Of a stretch of 64,000 nucleotides of DNA, positions 39,324-48,265 are shown piece by piece. The position numbers were made by a program, and so were the translations under genes. The stretch's first letter is position 1. Each line of letters opens with the position of its first letter. The notes under the pieces were generated by a model. The model was given only the letters and a program-made list of their open reading frames with translations, ran no database searches and was not told the DNA's origin. The stretch comes from an uncultured Paraburkholderia sp. (GTDB taxonomy: Bacteria; Pseudomonadota; Gammaproteobacteria; Burkholderiales; Burkholderiaceae), in the NCBI GenBank assembly GCA_940747215.1, contig CALNWS010000013.1, forward strand, positions 1-64,000, in the 5' to 3' direction.

Positions 39324-40342
39324 ATGACGCTACTTTCCGTGCTCGATCAAACGCCCGTGATCGCCGGGCACTCGGTGGCGGACGCGATCGCCGCCACTGT
39401 CGAACTCGCGCAACTCGCCGACGACCTCGGCTATACGCGCTACTGGTGCGCCGAACATCACGGTCTGCGCGGCGTATGAACCCCTGCCTTGAAGTGCTGC
39501 TGGCGCGCCTTGGCAGCGTCACGCGGCGCATCCGGCTCGGCTCGGGCGGCGTCATGCTGCCGTACTACAGCCCGTTCAAGACCGCCGAGCAATTCATGAT
39601 GCTCGAGGCGCTGTTCCCGAACCGTATCGACCTCGGCGTGGGACGCGCGCTGGGCGGCGACATCCGAACTGCGCAAACGGTAGCCGCTGGCGACTACAAC
39701 CGCGGCGACATCTTTCCGCAGCAGGTTGCCGACTTGATCGGTCTGATGCACGGTACGCTTCCCGCCAATCACCTCGCGCAAGGCGCGCTGCTACAACCTC
39801 AGGTAGAAACGCGTCCGCAATTGTGGATGCTCGGTTCCAGCGAATTCGGCGGACTGCTCGCCGCGCAACTCGGCATCCGCTTCGCGTTTGCCCATTTCAT
39901 CAATGCCCACTTCGGGCATCAGGTGGCGCTTGCTTATCGCGAACGCTTCAAGCTGAGCCAAGAAGCGCAGCAAGCGTATTTGGCCGCCGCCGTCTTCGTG
40001 ATCTGCGCCGATACTGAAGACGAAGCGCGCGACCTGGAAAAGGCAGTCGATCTTCGTCGCGTGCAAATGGCATATGGCCTGAACGAGCCGATTCCAAACA
40101 TCGAGCAAGGCGTCGCGCAGAAGTATGGCGAGCGCGAGCGGCTCGTGATCGATCGCGAAAAGCCGCGCAGCATTATCGGCACGCCGGAGATCGTCACCGA
40201 ACGGATGCTCGCGCTACAGGAACAATTCCAGGCCGACGAACTGATCGTGCTGACCGTAGCAGGTAGCTACAAGGCGCACCTGTGCTCCTATGAACTTCTC
40301 GCCGACGCGTTCCAACTGGGCCGCGCGGCTTCCACTCCCTGA
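39324..40342 (+). pseudogene. Frameshifted LLM-class flavin-dependent oxidoreductase
   Basis: Luciferase-like monooxygenase family (MsnO8-type). MTLLSVLDQTPVIAGHSVAD, the RYWCAEHHG segment, GGVMLPYYSPFKTAEQF, GVGRALGGD and the terminal VAGSYKAHLCSYELL are recognisable. A single lesion near 39475 puts a TGA after EHHGLRGV; the remaining ~288 codons are in another frame. The F420/FMN substrate is unknown. It sits between coaBC and dut and overlaps neither. Confidence 0.85.
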
Positions 40343-40354
40343 CCTTCCGACTGC

Positions 40355-40804
40355 ATGAAACTCGACCTGAAGATTCTCGACGCGCGCATGCGCGACCAGC
40401 TTCCCGCGTACGCCACCACCGGCAGCGCCGGCCTCGATCTGCGCGCGTGCCTCGACGAACCGCTAACGCTGAAACCTGGTGAAACCGCGCTGGTGCCGAC
40501 GGGTCTCGCGATCCACGTGGGCGATCCCGGCTACGCAGCGCTGATTCTGCCGCGCTCGGGTCTCGGTCATAGGCACGGCATCGTGCTGGGCAATCTGGTC
40601 GGCTTCCTGATCGATTTCGACTACTAGGGCCAACTCATGATCTCGACGTGGAATCGCGGAGAAACCACATTCACGCTGAATCTGATGGAATGCCTCGCGC
40701 AACTGGTGATCGTGCCGGTCGTGCAGGCCGAGTTCAATATCGTCGACGACTTCGAAACGAGCAAGCGCGGCGCGGGCGGCTTCGGCAGCACGGGCAAGCA
40801 CTGA
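40355..40804 (+). pseudogene. dut: dUTPase gene with one in-frame amber codon
   Basis: dUTP pyrophosphatase, which hydrolyses dUTP to dUMP and keeps uracil out of DNA. Motif 1 ([10 protein letters not shown]), motif 2/3 ([16 protein letters not shown]) and the C-terminal motif 5 ([12 protein letters not shown]) are all in one frame over 149 codons. The only interruption is TAG at 40625-40627, where the family has Gln (DYQGQL). An extra Phe codon also sits inside motif 3 (NLVGFLID where NLVGLID is usual). The truncated product would lack motifs 4 and 5. Because dut is normally essential, this is either a recent loss or is read through. Confidence 0.85.
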
Positions 40805-40844
40805 GCTTCGGCACTCGGCTCTTTTTCGACGCATAAAGAAAAAT

Positions 40845-40873
40845 GGCGCGGGTTTTAATCCGCGCCGTTTTTT
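40845..40873. terminator. Bidirectional terminator between dut and clpA
   Basis: GGCGCGG (40845-40851) pairs with CCGCGCC (40860-40866), followed by GTTTTTTT and preceded by an A-rich stretch. It separates the convergent dut and clpA. Confidence 0.9.
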
Positions 40874-40894
40874 TGGCTTACGCCTTCTGAGACG

Positions 40895-43195
40895 TTACTC
40901 GACTTCGACCGCTTCCGGATTCGGATTGCGCGGCGGCGCTGAGTTTTCGTCGAACGTGAGTTGGACCTTGTCGTCCGCATCGACGTCGACCGTCACGCGG
41001 CCACCGTTTATCAGCTTGCCGAACAGCAGCTCGTCGGCCAGTGCACGACGGATCGTGTCTTGGATGAGACGCTGCATCGGCCGCGCGCCCATCAACGGAT
41101 TGAAACTGTGCTTCGCGAGATGCTTGCGCAGCGCGTCGGTAAAGAGCGCATCGACCTTCTTCTCGTGCAACTGATCTTCCAGCTGCATGAGGAACTTGTC
41201 GACCACACGCATGATGATTTCCTCATCGAGCGCACGGAAGCTGATGACCGAATCCAGACGGTTGCGGAACTCCGGCGTGAACATGCGCTTGATGTCGACC
41301 ATCTCGTCGCCGGTTTCGCGGCGGTTCGTGAAGCCGATCACCGACTTGCCCATTGCCTCGGCGCCCGCGTTCGTCGTCATGATGATGATGACGTTACGGA
41401 AATCCGCCTTGCGACCGTTGTTGTCCGTCAGCGTGCCGTGGTCCATCACCTGCAGCAGCACGTTGTAGATGTCCGGATGCGCCTTCTCGATTTCGTCGAG
41501 CAGCAGTACGCAATGCGGCTTTTTCGTGACAGCTTCGGTGAGCAGACCGCCCTGATCGAAACCGACGTAGCCCGGAGGCGCGCCGATCAGACGGCTCACT
41601 GCGTGACGCTCCATGTACTCCGACATGTCGAAGCGGATCAGCTCGATGCCCAACGTGAACGCCAGTTGCTTCGCCACTTCGGTCTTGCCGACGCCCGTCA
41701 GACCGGAGAACAGGAACGCGCCAATCGGCTTGTCCAGCTTGCCGAGGCCGGCGCGCGCCATCTTGATCGAAGCCGATAGCGCGTCGATAGCCGGGTCTTG
41801 CCCGAACACCACGCTCTTCAGATCGCGATCGAGCGTTTGCAGCTTGCTGCGATCGTCCTGCGACACGCTTTGCGGCGGGACGCGGGCGATCTTCGAGATG
41901 ATTTCCTCGATCTCGTTCTTGCCGATCGTCTTCTTCTGCTTCGACTTCGGCAGGATGCGTTGCGCGGCACCCGCTTCGTCGATCACGTCGATCGCCTTGT
42001 CAGGCAAGTGACGGTCGGTGATGAAGCGTGCCGACAGTTCAGCCGCCGCCGACAGCGCACCCGACGAATACTTCACGCTGTGGTGTTCTTCAAAACGCGA
42101 CTTGAGACCGCGTAAAATCGCAACCGTCTGCTCGACGCTCGGCTCGGTGACGTCGACCTTCTGGAAACGACGCGACAGCGCTGCGTCTTTCTCGAAGATG
42201 CCACGGTATTCCGTGAACGTGGTCGCGCCGATGCACTTGAGCGTGCCCGACGAGAGTGCCGGCTTCAGCAGATTCGATGCGTCGAGCGTGCCGCCCGATG
42301 CAGCGCCTGCGCCGATCAGCGTGTGAATTTCGTCGATGAACAGAATGGCGTGCGGACGCTCTTTCAGTTCCTTCAGCACCGTCTTCAGACGCTGCTCGAA
42401 ATCGCCGCGATACTTGGTGCCGGCAAGCAATGCGCCCATGTCGAGCGAATAGACCTGTGCATCCGCCAGAATGTCCGGCACTTCACCGCGCGTAATCCGC
42501 CACGCGAGACCTTCGGCAATTGCCGTCTTACCGACGCCGGCCTCACCCACCAGTAGCGGATTGTTCTTGCGGCGACGGCACAGCACCTGCACCACGCGCT
42601 CGACTTCCGACTCGCGTCCGATCAGCGGATCGATGCGGCCGTCTTTCGCCATCTGGTTCAGGTTCTGCGTGAACTGGGCGAGCGGTGTTTCCTTCTGCGC
42701 CGCGGCTTCGTCCGACTCGGCAGCAGCGTCGCTCGCCTTGGCAGCGTCCGTGCTGTTCGTCTTGGTGATGCCGTGGGAAATGAAGTTGACCACGTCCAGA
42801 CGCGTCACGCCCTGCTGTTGCAGGTAGTAGACCGCATGCGAGTCCTTCTCGCCGAAGATCGCGACTAGCACGTTCGCGCCGGTCACTTCCTTCTTGCCAT
42901 TCGAGGTGGACTGCACATGCATGATCGCGCGTTGGATCACACGCTGGAAACCCAGCGTGGGTTGCGTGTCGACGTCGTCCGTGCCCGGCACGGACGACGT
43001 GTTGTCATGAATGAAGTTGCGCAGGTTCTGACGCAGATCTTCGATATTGGCCGCACATGCACGCAACACCTCAGCGGCCGTTGGGTTGTCCAACAGCGCC
43101 AGCAAAAGGTGTTCGACCGTTATGAACTCGTGCCGCGCCTGGCGTGCTTCCATGAACGCCATGTGCAGGCTGACTTCCAGTTCCTGGGCAATCAT
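40895..43195 (-). CDS. clpA: ATP-dependent Clp protease ATP-binding subunit ClpA
   Basis: A 766-residue AAA+ unfoldase that feeds substrates to ClpP. An N-terminal Clp-N repeat domain ([20 protein letters not shown] onward, to about 145), an acidic Ala-rich linker, a first ATPase module with GEAGVGKT, and a second with [15 protein letters not shown]. The ClpP loop is near [12 protein letters not shown]. It ends in an acidic/Pro tail ([10 protein letters not shown]). The ATG at 43195 overlaps the clpS stop by four bases. Intact over 2.3 kb. Confidence 0.98.
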   Translation of the reverse strand: MIAQELEVSLHMAFMEARQARHEFITVEHLLLALLDNPTAAEVLRACAANIEDLRQNLRNFIHDNTSSVPGTDDVDTQPTLGFQRVIQRAIMHVQSTSNGKKEVTGANVLVAIFGEKDSHAVYYLQQQGVTRLDVVNFISHGITKTNSTDAAKASDAAAESDEAAAQKETPLAQFTQNLNQMAKDGRIDPLIGRESEVERVVQVLCRRRKNNPLLVGEAGVGKTAIAEGLAWRITRGEVPDILADAQVYSLDMGALLAGTKYRGDFEQRLKTVLKELKERPHAILFIDEIHTLIGAGAASGGTLDASNLLKPALSSGTLKCIGATTFTEYRGIFEKDAALSRRFQKVDVTEPSVEQTVAILRGLKSRFEEHHSVKYSSGALSAAAELSARFITDRHLPDKAIDVIDEAGAAQRILPKSKQKKTIGKNEIEEIISKIARVPPQSVSQDDRSKLQTLDRDLKSVVFGQDPAIDALSASIKMARAGLGKLDKPIGAFLFSGLTGVGKTEVAKQLAFTLGIELIRFDMSEYMERHAVSRLIGAPPGYVGFDQGGLLTEAVTKKPHCVLLLDEIEKAHPDIYNVLLQVMDHGTLTDNNGRKADFRNVIIIMTTNAGAEAMGKSVIGFTNRRETGDEMVDIKRMFTPEFRNRLDSVISFRALDEEIIMRVVDKFLMQLEDQLHEKKVDALFTDALRKHLAKHSFNPLMGARPMQRLIQDTIRRALADELLFGKLINGGRVTVDVDADDKVQLTFDENSAPPRNPNPEAVEVE

Positions 43196-43506
43196 GCTTC
43201 CTCCATCACACACTGCAGCGGATGCCCGGCCTGCCGTGCGTGGGTAAAGACTTGCTCGACTTTGGTCGACGCGATGTCCCGCGTGTAGACCCCACAAACT
43301 CCCCTGCCCTCGCGATGCACCTTTAACATTACCTGTGTTGCGGTTTCACGATCTTTATTGAAATACTCTTGCACGATCATCACGACAAATTCCATCGGCG
43401 TGAAGTCGTCATTCAGCAGCACCACCTTGTACATGGATGGCGGCTTGAGCTTTTTCTCCTGCTGCTCCAGTACGGTGCCGTCCTGCTTGTCCGGATTGAT
43501 CTCCAT
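43192..43506 (-). CDS. clpS: ClpS adaptor
   Basis: A 104-residue adaptor that brings N-end-rule substrates to ClpA. It contains [17 protein letters not shown] (the binding-pocket Asn-Asp pair and Met) and [18 protein letters not shown]. Full length. Translationally coupled to clpA through an ATGA overlap, the usual arrangement. Confidence 0.97.
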   Translation of the reverse strand: MEINPDKQDGTVLEQQEKKLKPPSMYKVVLLNDDFTPMEFVVMIVQEYFNKDRETATQVMLKVHREGRGVCGVYTRDIASTKVEQVFTHARQAGHPLQCVMEEA

Positions 43507-44057
43507 ACACCCATTCTAAACAACTAGGACAGGCCCGCAATCCTGTCAAAATCCGGCCAACTGCCGGTGAGCCCGTTCACTTCCGCAGGATGGGGCTTTC
43601 CCCCATTGCGTGCGCCGTTCGACGAGCCGATTGCGGTGCCGGCCCCGATCCAGTGAAGCTTGCGGCTGTGTTGCACCGCAGTCGGATCGAGTATCGCACA
43701 ACCTGTCGGAGCTGAGCTGGCTTAAGGCGCTCGCCGGGCTTGCCGGAACGGGCGAACCCACAGAACAGCATGTGAGACGATTATGCGACTTTTCAAGACA
43801 CGCCGCTTGCGCGACCGCACATAACAAAAGCGGTAAAAACCTTGGAAATGCCCTGTTTGCAACGCCACAACGACGTCTCAAAATTTTCTTGACACTCGAA
43901 TAAAGAGCCTCAACAATTAAACTGGCGCTTTTTTCACTAAGCCATAATTTCGAAAAAATGCCGATGGTGAGCTTGTGAGGAGGGAGCGGCTGCATGCAGT
44001 CGCGGAGCTTTTCGAAAGCTCGTGATAGTGACATGAGTGTTACAGGGGAAGTTGGAA
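43507..44057. other. Intergenic region between clpS and cspA
   Basis: 550 bases between divergent clpS and cspA with no supportable gene. The half nearer cspA becomes AT-rich (43850-43970) and probably holds the cspA promoter and a long 5' leader, as is usual for cold-shock genes. A small TGGGG/CCCCA hairpin lies near 43589-43604 and a GCTGCATGCAG palindrome near 43990. Confidence 0.5.
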
Positions 44058-44264
44058 ATGGCAACTGGTACGGTCAAATGGTTCAATGACGCAAAAGGTT
44101 TTGGATTCATCACGCCGGATGAAGGTGGCGAGGATCTGTTTGCACACTTCTCAGCCATCCAGATGAATGGGTTTAAGACCCTTAAGGAAGGCCAGAAGGT
44201 TACCTTCGAGGTCGTGCAAGGCCCGAAAGGCAAGCAGGCATCGAACATCCAGGCACCCGCCTGA
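44058..44264 (+). CDS. cspA: Cold-shock protein CspA family
   Basis: A 68-residue single-stranded nucleic-acid chaperone: [20 protein letters not shown] with RNP1 (KGFGFI) and RNP2 (DLFAHF). ATG at 44058 is chosen over an upstream in-frame codon because it gives the family N-terminus and has a GGGGAAGTTGGA-type site before it. Strong terminator 22 bases after the stop. Intact. Confidence 0.96.
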   Translation: MATGTVKWFNDAKGFGFITPDEGGEDLFAHFSAIQMNGFKTLKEGQKVTFEVVQGPKGKQASNIQAPA

Positions 44265-44285
44265 TACCATTCGATCCAATCCTTT

Positions 44286-44317
44286 GAAACCCGGCTCAGG
44301 CCGGGTTTCTTTTTTTG
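44286..44317 (+). terminator. Terminator of cspA
   Basis: AAACCCGGC-TCA-GGCCGGGTTT followed by CTTTTTTT, directly after cspA. Confidence 0.92.
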
Positions 44318-44431
44318 GCTTTCGCTTTTTCGATTTTTTTTGTGATACGGTTTTAGTGATTTCCTCTAGACGCCTCTTGAGCGGCGGTCCCAAATAATGG
44401 GCTGTGAATTTCACTCGAAACGCAAAATAAA

Positions 44432-44462
44432 ACCCCCGACAGACCATACGTCCACCGGGGGT
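44432..44462 (-). terminator. Terminator of icd
   Basis: On the minus strand ACCCCCG (44456-44462) pairs with CGGGGGT (44432-44438) and is followed by TTTATTTTG. It lies about 75 bases after the icd stop. Confidence 0.75.
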
Positions 44463-44535
44463 CTTTATTTGTCCGCTCCTGCGCGCAAATCACACGAACG
44501 GCACGAACCACGCGAAATCGCGCGCGCGAAACCGC

Positions 44536-45741
44536 TTACATATTTTCGATCAGCACCTGTCCGAACCCGGAGCACGACACCTGTGTCGCGCCTTCCATCA
44601 GACGCGCGAAGTCGTACGTCACGCGTTTTTGCAGAATGGATTTCTCCATCGCCTCGATGATGAGGTCCGCCGCCTCGGTCCAGCCGAGGTGACGCAGTAT
44701 CATTTCCGCCGACAGAATCTCCGAGCCCGGATTCACGTAGTCCTTGCCCGCATATTTCGGCGCCGTGCCGTGCGTGGCTTCGAACATCGCGACCGAGTCG
44801 GACATGTTCGCGCCCGGCGCAATGCCGATACCGCCGAATTGAGCCGCCAATGCGTCGAAAATGTAGTCGCCGTTCAGGGTTCAGCGTGGCGATCACGTCT
44901 TTCAGCACGATGTTGCCACCCGTCTTCGGATTCTTGATCTTCATCCACGGGCCGCCGTCAATCAGTTCGGCGTTGAACTCCTTGCGCGCGAGCCCGTAAC
45001 CGTAGTCGCGGAATGCGCCTTCCGTGAACTTCATGATGTTGCCCTTGTGCACGAGCGTAACCGAGCGACGCTCGTTGTCGATCGCATACTGGATCGCTTT
45101 GCGCACGAGGCGTTCGGTGCCTTCACGCGACACGGGCTTTTGATGCCGATACCCGACGACTCCGGGAAACGGATCTTCTTGATGCCCATTTCTTCAGTCA
45201 GGAACTTGATGATCTTCTTCGCCTGTTCCGACTCGGCAGGCCATTCGATATCCGCGTAGATGTGTCTTCCGAGTTCTCGCGGAAGATCACCATGTTGGTT
45301 TTTCCGGCTCACGCACGGGCGAAGGCACGCCCTTGAAATACTGGACAGGACGCAGGCACACATAGAGGTCGAGTTCCTGGCGCAGCGCGACGTTCAGCGA
45401 CCGGATGCCACCACCCACTGGCGTGATGAGCGGTCCCTTGATTGACACCACGTATTACTTCAGCACCTGCAGCGTTTCTTCCGGCAGCCACACGTCCGGG
45501 CCGTACACCTTGGTCAACTTCTCGCCGGTGTAGATTTCCATCCAGTGAATCTTTTTCTTGCCACCGTACGCTTTCTCCACCGCGGCATCCACGACCTTGA
45601 TCATGACCGGTGTGATATCGAGACCAGTGCCGTCCTTCGATGAACGGGATGATCGGCTGGTCGGAAACGTTGAGCGAGAAATCCAGAGTTGACCGTGATT
45701 TTGTCACCGCTGGTCGGAACCTTGATGTGCTGATACGGCAT
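44536..45741 (-). pseudogene. icd: Broken NADP-type isocitrate dehydrogenase
   Basis: Dimeric isocitrate dehydrogenase (isocitrate to 2-oxoglutarate). [17 protein letters not shown] starts at 45741. Shifts near 45680 and 45640 and a TAA (45453-45455, VLK[12 protein letters not shown]) follow. Further shifts lie near 45280 and 45135. About 18 codons are deleted so that VLKD runs straight into VIATLN, and an extra C follows in the NLNGDY stretch. The C-terminal [20 protein letters not shown] block is intact to the stop at 44536. Many lesions: dead for some time. A second, monomeric type elsewhere in the genome could replace it. Confidence 0.92.
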
Positions 45742-46103
45742 GATCGGACTCCAGTGGAAGCTGTACGGAAAGCTGGTGGGGAGACTGCGAATTGGGGCGT
45801 GCTCGCTACACGCTGATGCCGGGTACCTGCAAGCGACCTAGCCGCTATTCTAGCCTAGCCCACGCCCCGGTGACGGCGGGACGCCCGCGGCTCGGGGTTT
45901 TCCAATATGGCCGTTCGTGGACGCCCGTCCGCAGCCGGCGCGCAGTCACCTGTCTTTTACAAGACACGAGACTGCCGAGACGAAGGTGTGCCCGGCGTTA
46001 TGTTTTATCATCCCGCCAATCCTTCGCTGACCCATGTCGTTCGAGTCCGGCTCGACATACGTAATCGGCTTCACCTGCTCTTCACCGTCGTCACCCTGCT
46101 ATA
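45742..46103. other. Region between icd and rluE
   Basis: 360 bases between two divergent pseudogenes. It should contain the icd promoter and the original start of rluE. No gene is supportable. The plus-strand sequence after 46030 (ATGTCGTTCGAGTCC) may be a decayed rluE start. Confidence 0.4.
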
Positions 46104-46621
46104 CGCCTTATTGCCCTGAACGAACCGTTCGGCACCATCTGCCAGTTTTCTCCGCATGAATCACGCGCGTCGCTGGCGGACTGGGTGAAGGTGCCCGGCG
46201 TTTATCCGGCGGGCCGGCTCGATTCCGATAGCGAAGGTCTGCTGCTCTTCACCGGCGACGGCGCCTTGCAGGCGCGCATCGCGGAACCGCGTCACAAGCT
46301 CGTCAAACGTTATTGGGCACAGGTGGAAGGGAAGGCGCCGTCGACGACGCCGCGTTGAAGCAGCTCGCGTATGGCGTCGATTTCGGCGACTACGTGACGC
46401 GTCCTTGCCGCGCCGAGTACGTCGAGTCCACGGACACGCTCTGGACATGCACGCCGCCGGTCCGTTTTCGCGCCGCGATTCCAACCACGTGGATCAAGCT
46501 GTCGATCACCGAAGGCAAGAATCGCCAAGTGCGTCGCATGACAGCCGCAGTCTCTCTCGGTCTGCAGTCTGGCGAGAGCGTCGATCTGCAAAAAATGCGC
46601 CCGTGGGACGGCATCGCGTGA
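46104..46621 (+). pseudogene. rluE: Broken 23S rRNA pseudouridine synthase (RluE-type)
   Basis: RluE family, modifying U2457 of 23S rRNA. LIALNEPFGTICQFSPHESR, VYPAGRLDSDSEGLLLF (catalytic Asp in GRLDSD), KRYWAQVEG and LSITEGKNRQVRRMTAAV are present. A 5-base tandem duplication (GAAGG twice, 46326-46335) shifts the frame. After MTAAV about 18 residues of the usual C-terminal domain are missing before LGLQSGESVDL. The start is not recognisable. Adjacency to icd is the normal Burkholderia order. Confidence 0.87.
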
Positions 46622-47119
46622 TGTATCGGTTGCCTGCATGCGCGACGAATGCATCTGTAATGCACTACGCGTAACGCGCCATCGAAAAGATTCGAGCACA
46701 TTCGAATAGACGTTTTTCAATTTCTCTAAGCCATTGTATCCGCAAACAAAAACCAGCGTGAAACTCATTTGAAAAAAACGTGAAACATTCACGGGAAAGT
46801 GACACTGTCGCTTAATGATTGAGCACACCTGTGCGGCGATTTGCGAGCGTTTAAATTTTCCACAAATTTCTCGTCAACCGGTGCGAATGCTCACGCGTTA
46901 TTCGACGTAGATGCCGCCCGAAGCTGTCCGGCATTCAGCCTTAAGGGCCTTTGCGCAAGCCGCTCCCGCGGTGAGTGAAGGCAGTCTAAGCGCTCACGCA
47001 GACGTGTCGAAAAATTGTTCGATACGGATGTCAACCGAAAGGTGGATGGCACGTTTACCGACATGACTCTCATATAACCGGGTCATTTGGTTAATTAACT
47101 AAAGCTGAGGATTTACAAA
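46622..47119. other. Intergenic region upstream of the Asr-like gene
   Basis: 500 bases, AT-richer than average between 46690 and 46880, with no supportable gene on either strand. A perfect GTTAATTAAC palindrome lies at 47090-47099, 20 bases before the next start. GAGGA at 47107-47111 is the likely ribosome site of that gene. Confidence 0.5.
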
Positions 47120-47341
47120 ATGAACAAACTGATCGCCGCTCTGGTCGCTGGCCTCTTCGCATCGGCAGCATTCGCACAAGCTTCGGTACCGGCAGCAGCT
47201 TCGGCAGCTTCGGCAGCTCCGGCAGCTCCGGCAGCTCCGGCAGCAGCAGCTTCGTCGGCAAAGAAGACCACGAAGCACGCTCACAAGAAGTCGCACAAGA
47301 AGGCAGCAGCAACTGCTGCAGCATCGGCAGTTTCGGAATAA
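47120..47341 (+). CDS. Exported Ala/Pro/Lys/His-rich low-complexity protein (Asr-like)
   Basis: A 73-residue protein. Signal peptide MNKLIAALVAGLFASAAFAQ, then a low-complexity SAASAAPAAPAAPAAA stretch, then a basic tail AKKTTKHAHKKSHKKAAA and a small-residue end. Layout and composition resemble the enterobacterial acid-shock protein Asr, a secreted basic protein rich in Lys, His, Ala and Pro, but this may be convergence. The middle is built from a 9-base DNA unit (CAGCTTCGG/CAGCTCCGG). Clean ribosome site and terminator; likely expressed. Function not established. Confidence 0.72.
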   Translation: MNKLIAALVAGLFASAAFAQASVPAAASAASAAPAAPAAPAAAASSAKKTTKHAHKKSHKKAAATAAASAVSE

Positions 47342-47397
47342 GTTTGTTGTAGAAAACGCAGTCAAGAACTAGCTTCACTGCCGTTCTTACGGCGTTG

Positions 47398-47437
47398 AAA
47401 GGCAGATCGCCTTGCGGCGATCTGCCTTTTTGTTTTT
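47398..47437 (+). terminator. Terminator of the Asr-like gene
   Basis: GGCAGATCGCC-TTGC-GGCGATCTGCC followed by TTTTTGTTTTT (47401-47437). Confidence 0.93.
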
Positions 47438-47486
47438 GACGTGCTCGTTTAACATTCGCGGGTTAATTTCCAGCAAGGAGTATGTC

Positions 47487-48002
47487 GTGCGATTTCCCCT
47501 GCGCTCGTTGATTGCGCGTTTAGCCGTTGCCGTTGCACTGCCGCTCGCTACGTTGTCCGCTGGCGTGTCGTTCGTCGCCGCACCCACGCCTGCCCATGCG
47601 CAGCAAATGCCGTCGGGCGCCAAACAGCCCAGCGAATTTCCGCGCGCGAAGTTGACCGCGGGCATGTTCGTGATCGACGCGGCCATCGCCGCCAATGACG
47701 CGGACCGCGAGCAAGGCTTGATGTATCGCACAAACCTCGCGCCGAACGAAGGCATACTATTCGTCTTCAACGAAAACGCGGTGCATTGCTTCTGGATGAA
47801 GAACACGTTGATCCCACTGTCGATCGCATTCATGCGCGCCGACGGCACGGTCACCGACATCGACGAGATGCAGGCCGAGACCACCAACAATCACTGCCCA
47901 CGCAACAACGGCGTGTATGCGTTGGAAATGAGCAAAGGCTGGTTCACGTCGAAAGGCATCAAACCGGGCATGAAGATTCAGGGACTGCCGGCCGCGCAAT
48001 AA
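47487..48002 (+). CDS. DUF192-family exported protein
   Basis: A 171-residue protein. GTG at 47487 has AAGGAG six bases before it; the ATG at 47482 is in another frame. A signal sequence (about residues 1-38, ending PAHAQ) precedes a DUF192 domain with DREQGLMYRTNLAPNEG, FNENAVHCFWMKNTLIPL and GVYALEMSKGW. DUF192 proteins are widespread small periplasmic proteins of unknown function. Intact, and between two strong terminators, so it is a single-gene unit. Confidence 0.88.
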   Translation: MRFPLRSLIARLAVAVALPLATLSAGVSFVAAPTPAHAQQMPSGAKQPSEFPRAKLTAGMFVIDAAIAANDADREQGLMYRTNLAPNEGILFVFNENAVHCFWMKNTLIPLSIAFMRADGTVTDIDEMQAETTNNHCPRNNGVYALEMSKGWFTSKGIKPGMKIQGLPAAQ

Positions 48003-48057
48003 GCGCGCTCCCAAGCCTCTGAATCACGCGAGCCGCGCTCGCCCTGCATTTCGGCAC

Positions 48058-48092
48058 AAAGCCGGCGTCTTCCAGGAGACGCCGGCTTTTTT
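48058..48092 (+). terminator. Terminator of the DUF192 gene
   Basis: GCCGGCGTCT-TCCAGG-AGACGCCGGC followed by TTTTTT, with AAA before (48058-48092). Confidence 0.92.
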
Positions 48093-48265
48093 CGTCTGTT
48101 CGGCGATGCTTCGCGCGACACCTTTGCGCTCGCGGCAAAATTCCTGCAAAAGACGGGCCGACGCGCTATCCTAGTACTTTTGATCAAGTAGCATCCAAGG
48201 CTCCCCTAGCGGCACAGATTGCCGCTTGGCAAGCGTTTCAGGCGCGCCATTCCAAGGAGGTTCAC

